64,000 nt of DNA from Desulfopila aestuarii DSM 18488 (GTDB lineage: Bacteria; Desulfobacterota; Desulfobulbia; Desulfobulbales; Desulfocapsaceae): the NCBI RefSeq assembly GCF_900143695.1, contig NZ_FRFE01000007.1:147668-211667 (forward strand). The letters are read 5' to 3'. A model generated the notes under the pieces. It searched no databases. It saw only the letters and a list, made by a program, of their open reading frames with translations, and was not told the DNA's origin. This document shows positions 62,406 through 64,000 of the stretch, piece by piece; the stretch's first letter is position 1, and every line of letters starts with the position of its first letter. A program made the position numbers and the translations under genes.

Positions 62406-62447
62406 AAATGGTCTTCCGAGAAGTTCACTCGAGAAGACCATTTCTGC
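62406..62447 (+). terminator. Terminator of the mla operon
   Basis: Arms AAATGGTCTTC and GAAGACCATTT with a 16-base loop and a short T-run. Confidence 0.75.
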
Positions 62448-62809
62448 ACCTCCATTCTTCCCGCCCTCCCCCAGACAACTTGCAAACTGAATAGTTCTTT
62501 ACTTTCAGGAAGTTGCGTTTCAAATTTTTGTCTACTCCGTAGTTCTATCATGTGTGCATCACACGCTCCCATTCATTACATTCACGATCAATGTTTCCTT
62601 TCATGCCGAAATTCGCAAATAGACAAGCCCACTTCATCACAAATATTTGCAGCTAAAATTCCCACAAAGCTTGCACCTTATAGGTGACAGGCCTATTATT
62701 AAAGAGTTTATGTTTTTAGATACATGCAAAAGGTCGTTCAATCTGTTAGGTTTTATCTCTGACAGAGATATTGGTAAAACCAACAAAAAAAACTTTCAAG
62801 GAGAGAGTA
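62448..62809. other. Leader region of the MipA-like gene
   Basis: 362 bases without a gene. Holds the nested hairpin at 62749-62781. The rest shows nothing definite. Confidence 0.5.
62749..62781 (+). promoter_or_regulatory. Nested hairpin in the MipA leader
   Basis: Outer arms GGTTTTA (62749-62755) and TAAAACC (62775-62781), inner ATCTCT/AGAGAT. It lies 28 bases before the ATG. Could be an operator palindrome or an RNA structure affecting translation. Confidence 0.4.
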
Positions 62810-63577
62810 ATGGAGAAAAAAACGAAAATTCTATTTTCATCGCTGGCAGCTGGCCTCTTTTTATGCCAGGCAGCTGTTGCCGCCGATTACAAAACATCAG
62901 TAGGGCTGGGAGTCGGTATGGCTCCGGACTATGAGGGCTCCGAAGATTATACAGCTGTGCCCCTCCTCTTCGCCAGGGTCGGCTGGGGAGATGGCGACTA
63001 TGTGATGCTGAAGGGTACTCAGCTCAAGTGGAATCTTCTCAATGATCAGATTGAATTTGGCCCCCTTCTTCAGTACCGTGGCGAACGTGACGATGTGGAC
63101 AATGACCAGGTCGATGCAATGAAAGACATCGATGCAGCCGTTGAGGCAGGTTTCTTCCTTACCGGCAGATCCGGTCCCTGGAGTGCCACTCTGGAGTTTG
63201 CCGCCGATGTGTCCGACACATACGACGGCTTTCTTATCACTCTGGGCGGCAACTACCGGCAGACAATTTCTGACGACTTCAAAATGACCTACGGTGTCTC
63301 AACCACCTACGCCAGCGACAATTATATGGAGACCTATTTTCAGGTCGACGCCGGCAACCGAGGAACCAGCACTCTGCCGAATTATAACGCTGATGGAGGT
63401 TTTAAAGACGTGGGCCTGAATGTGGCAGCTGACTACAGTTTTAATGCAAAATGGTCGATCGTTGGTAATCTTGGTTACAAATACCTCTTGGGAGATGCAG
63501 CAGACAGCCCAATCGTTGATGACGAAGGCAGTGAAGGACAATTCTTTCTCGGCGCAATGGGTGTGTATCGCTTTTAA
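62810..63577 (+). CDS. MipA/OmpV-family outer membrane protein
   Basis: 255 residues from the ATG at 62810 (AAGGAGAG just before). Signal peptide ends AVAAD. The mature protein is a small beta-barrel with alternating hydrophobic strands: GVGMAPDYEGSEDY, the family opening, GPLLQYRGERDDVD, and a final aromatic VYRF. MipA proteins are thought to help peptidoglycan enzymes or act as porins; here function is unassigned. Confidence 0.88.
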   Translation: MEKKTKILFSSLAAGLFLCQAAVAADYKTSVGLGVGMAPDYEGSEDYTAVPLLFARVGWGDGDYVMLKGTQLKWNLLNDQIEFGPLLQYRGERDDVDNDQVDAMKDIDAAVEAGFFLTGRSGPWSATLEFAADVSDTYDGFLITLGGNYRQTISDDFKMTYGVSTTYASDNYMETYFQVDAGNRGTSTLPNYNADGGFKDVGLNVAADYSFNAKWSIVGNLGYKYLLGDAADSPIVDDEGSEGQFFLGAMGVYRF

Positions 63578-63642
63578 TGCTTTACGGATTATTCTCGTTC
63601 AGCAGGAACAAGGATAATAATCGGCAAAAAAAAAGTAAGTAT

Positions 63643-63661
63643 CCACCGGCAAAGCCGGTGG
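63643..63661. repeat. Tight hairpin with three-base loop
   Basis: CCACCGGC-AAA-GCCGGTGG, a perfect 8-bp stem. Together with the next hairpin it resembles transposase-recognised subterminal hairpins of IS200/IS605-like elements. Confidence 0.6.
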
Positions 63662-63674
63662 CTTTAGATTTTGG

Positions 63675-63689
63675 ACCGCTCAAAGCGGT
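63675..63689. repeat. Second tight hairpin
   Basis: ACCGCT-CAA-AGCGGT, a perfect 6-bp stem, 13 bases after the first. Confidence 0.55.
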
Positions 63690-63696
63690 ATGTTAA

Positions 63697-64000
63697 GGGT
63701 GTGTTCAGAATTCTGTGTCATCTTCCGTTGTGGCCCGCCATCACCCCTTCAGCAAGCGGAGGTAAAAGTCAGCGCTGAGAATGGGCACCTTAAACATGCT
63801 CGTCGGAAGTGCTGACTTTTGTTGGAGCGGATTTTGATATCCATAGCTTTAGCCTTATTTGCCTCTATTTCAAAGCCCTAATTCTTGATCCAGCCGCCCT
63901 TCGAAAAAAATCGCCAGCTGAGAAACAGACAGCGACCAGTTCTGAATAGGCATTGTCCACTTCTTCTGGGCATTCTGAATTCCGAGGTATAACAATTTCA
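63697..64000 (-). mobile_element. IS256-family insertion sequence, one end (cut by the window edge)
   Basis: The left boundary is set near 63697 because GGGTGTGTTCAGAATTCTGT then GTCATC resembles IS256-family terminal repeats, and the transposase C-terminus lies inside. A subterminal inverted repeat AAAAGTCAGC/GCTGACTTTT spans 63764-63820. The other end and target-site duplication lie outside the window. Confidence 0.75.
63870..64000 (-). CDS. IS256-family transposase, C-terminal end (partial)
   Basis: The last 43 codons read [20 protein letters not shown] then [16 protein letters not shown] and a stop at 63870-63872. The K-W-T-M-P-I-x-N-W-x-L block is a hallmark of the mutator/IS256 transposase C-terminus. 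The catalytic DDE region is beyond the window, so whether the gene is intact is not known. Confidence 0.87.
   Translation of the reverse strand, partial: KLLYLGIQNAQKKWTMPIQNWSLSVSQLAIFFEGRLDQELGL

Overview
The window looks like a chromosomal segment of an anaerobic, Gram-negative member of the Desulfobacterota, probably Desulfobulbales-like (inference from gene content, not tested by any search). Pointers are a four-subunit ferredoxin-dependent 2-oxoacid oxidoreductase, several iron-sulfur proteins joined to a beta-oxidation gene set, a monohaem cytochrome c, an outer-membrane lipid transport (Mla) operon, a PEP-CTERM protein and a DtxR-FeoB iron pair. Most of the DNA is moderately GC-rich with tightly packed operons. 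The stretches around 19.8-21.3 kb and 33.9-36.3 kb are more AT-rich and look accessory.

Layout. 0-1.4 kb: 5' part of a uroporphyrinogen-III methyltransferase and adk, both on the minus strand. 1.7-4.9 kb: homoserine dehydrogenase, a phosphoglycerate-mutase-like putative homoserine kinase and a YbgC-type thioesterase. 4.9-8.1 kb: two identical initiator tRNA genes with near-identical promoters, flanking an AraC regulator, an iron-sulfur protein and small hypotheticals. 8.6-13.3 kb: a VWA-OmpA protein, a small cytochrome c, an AraC-family remnant, and a DtxR-like regulator with FeoB. 13.5-19.8 kb: galU, a J-domain protein, a YedI-type membrane protein, a DUF3124 protein, an EamA exporter and a gamma-family PLP enzyme. 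19.8-22.0 kb: an island with a diverged copy of the tail of that PLP gene, three copies of a 22-bp repeat, a PEP-CTERM protein and a REP-associated tyrosine transposase.

22.2-26.8 kb: leucine-type dehydrogenase, a VorDBAC-type oxidoreductase operon and an XRE-cupin regulator, together a branched-chain amino acid/keto-acid module. 27.2-33.8 kb: a tandem universal stress protein, a PsiE-like protein and a BMP-family ABC importer with a structured RNA candidate just before its ATPase gene. 33.9-39 kb: a glycine-rich secreted protein, a PNPOx-like protein, an M20 peptidase, a PAP2 phosphatase and DgkA. 39-52.7 kb: fatty-acid oxidation on the minus strand. It has an acyl-CoA synthetase and a fadN-fadA-fadE set in one operon, and next to it a 2,4-dienoyl-CoA reductase with an MBL hydrolase, a second acyl-CoA dehydrogenase and a two-cluster ferredoxin protein. 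53-58.8 kb: YbaK-type deacylase, an SDR enzyme, a small zinc-ribbon protein, a UspA protein and a gingipain-like (C25) protease with an unusual Cys/His tail. 59.2-62.4 kb: mlaE-mlaF-mlaD-mlaC, where MlaF carries a degenerate GGDEF-like extension. 62.8-64 kb: a MipA/OmpV protein, two tight hairpins, and the end of an IS256-family element cut by the window edge.

The most interesting leads are the hairpin-internal-loop RNA before the BMP transporter ATPase, the MlaF-GGDEF fusion, the C25 protease with an Ada-like metal-binding tail and no signal peptide, the repeat/RAYT island with a chimeric gene tail, and the palindrome next to the galU promoter opposite the DtxR-FeoB operon. I did not find a clearly new defence or CRISPR system.
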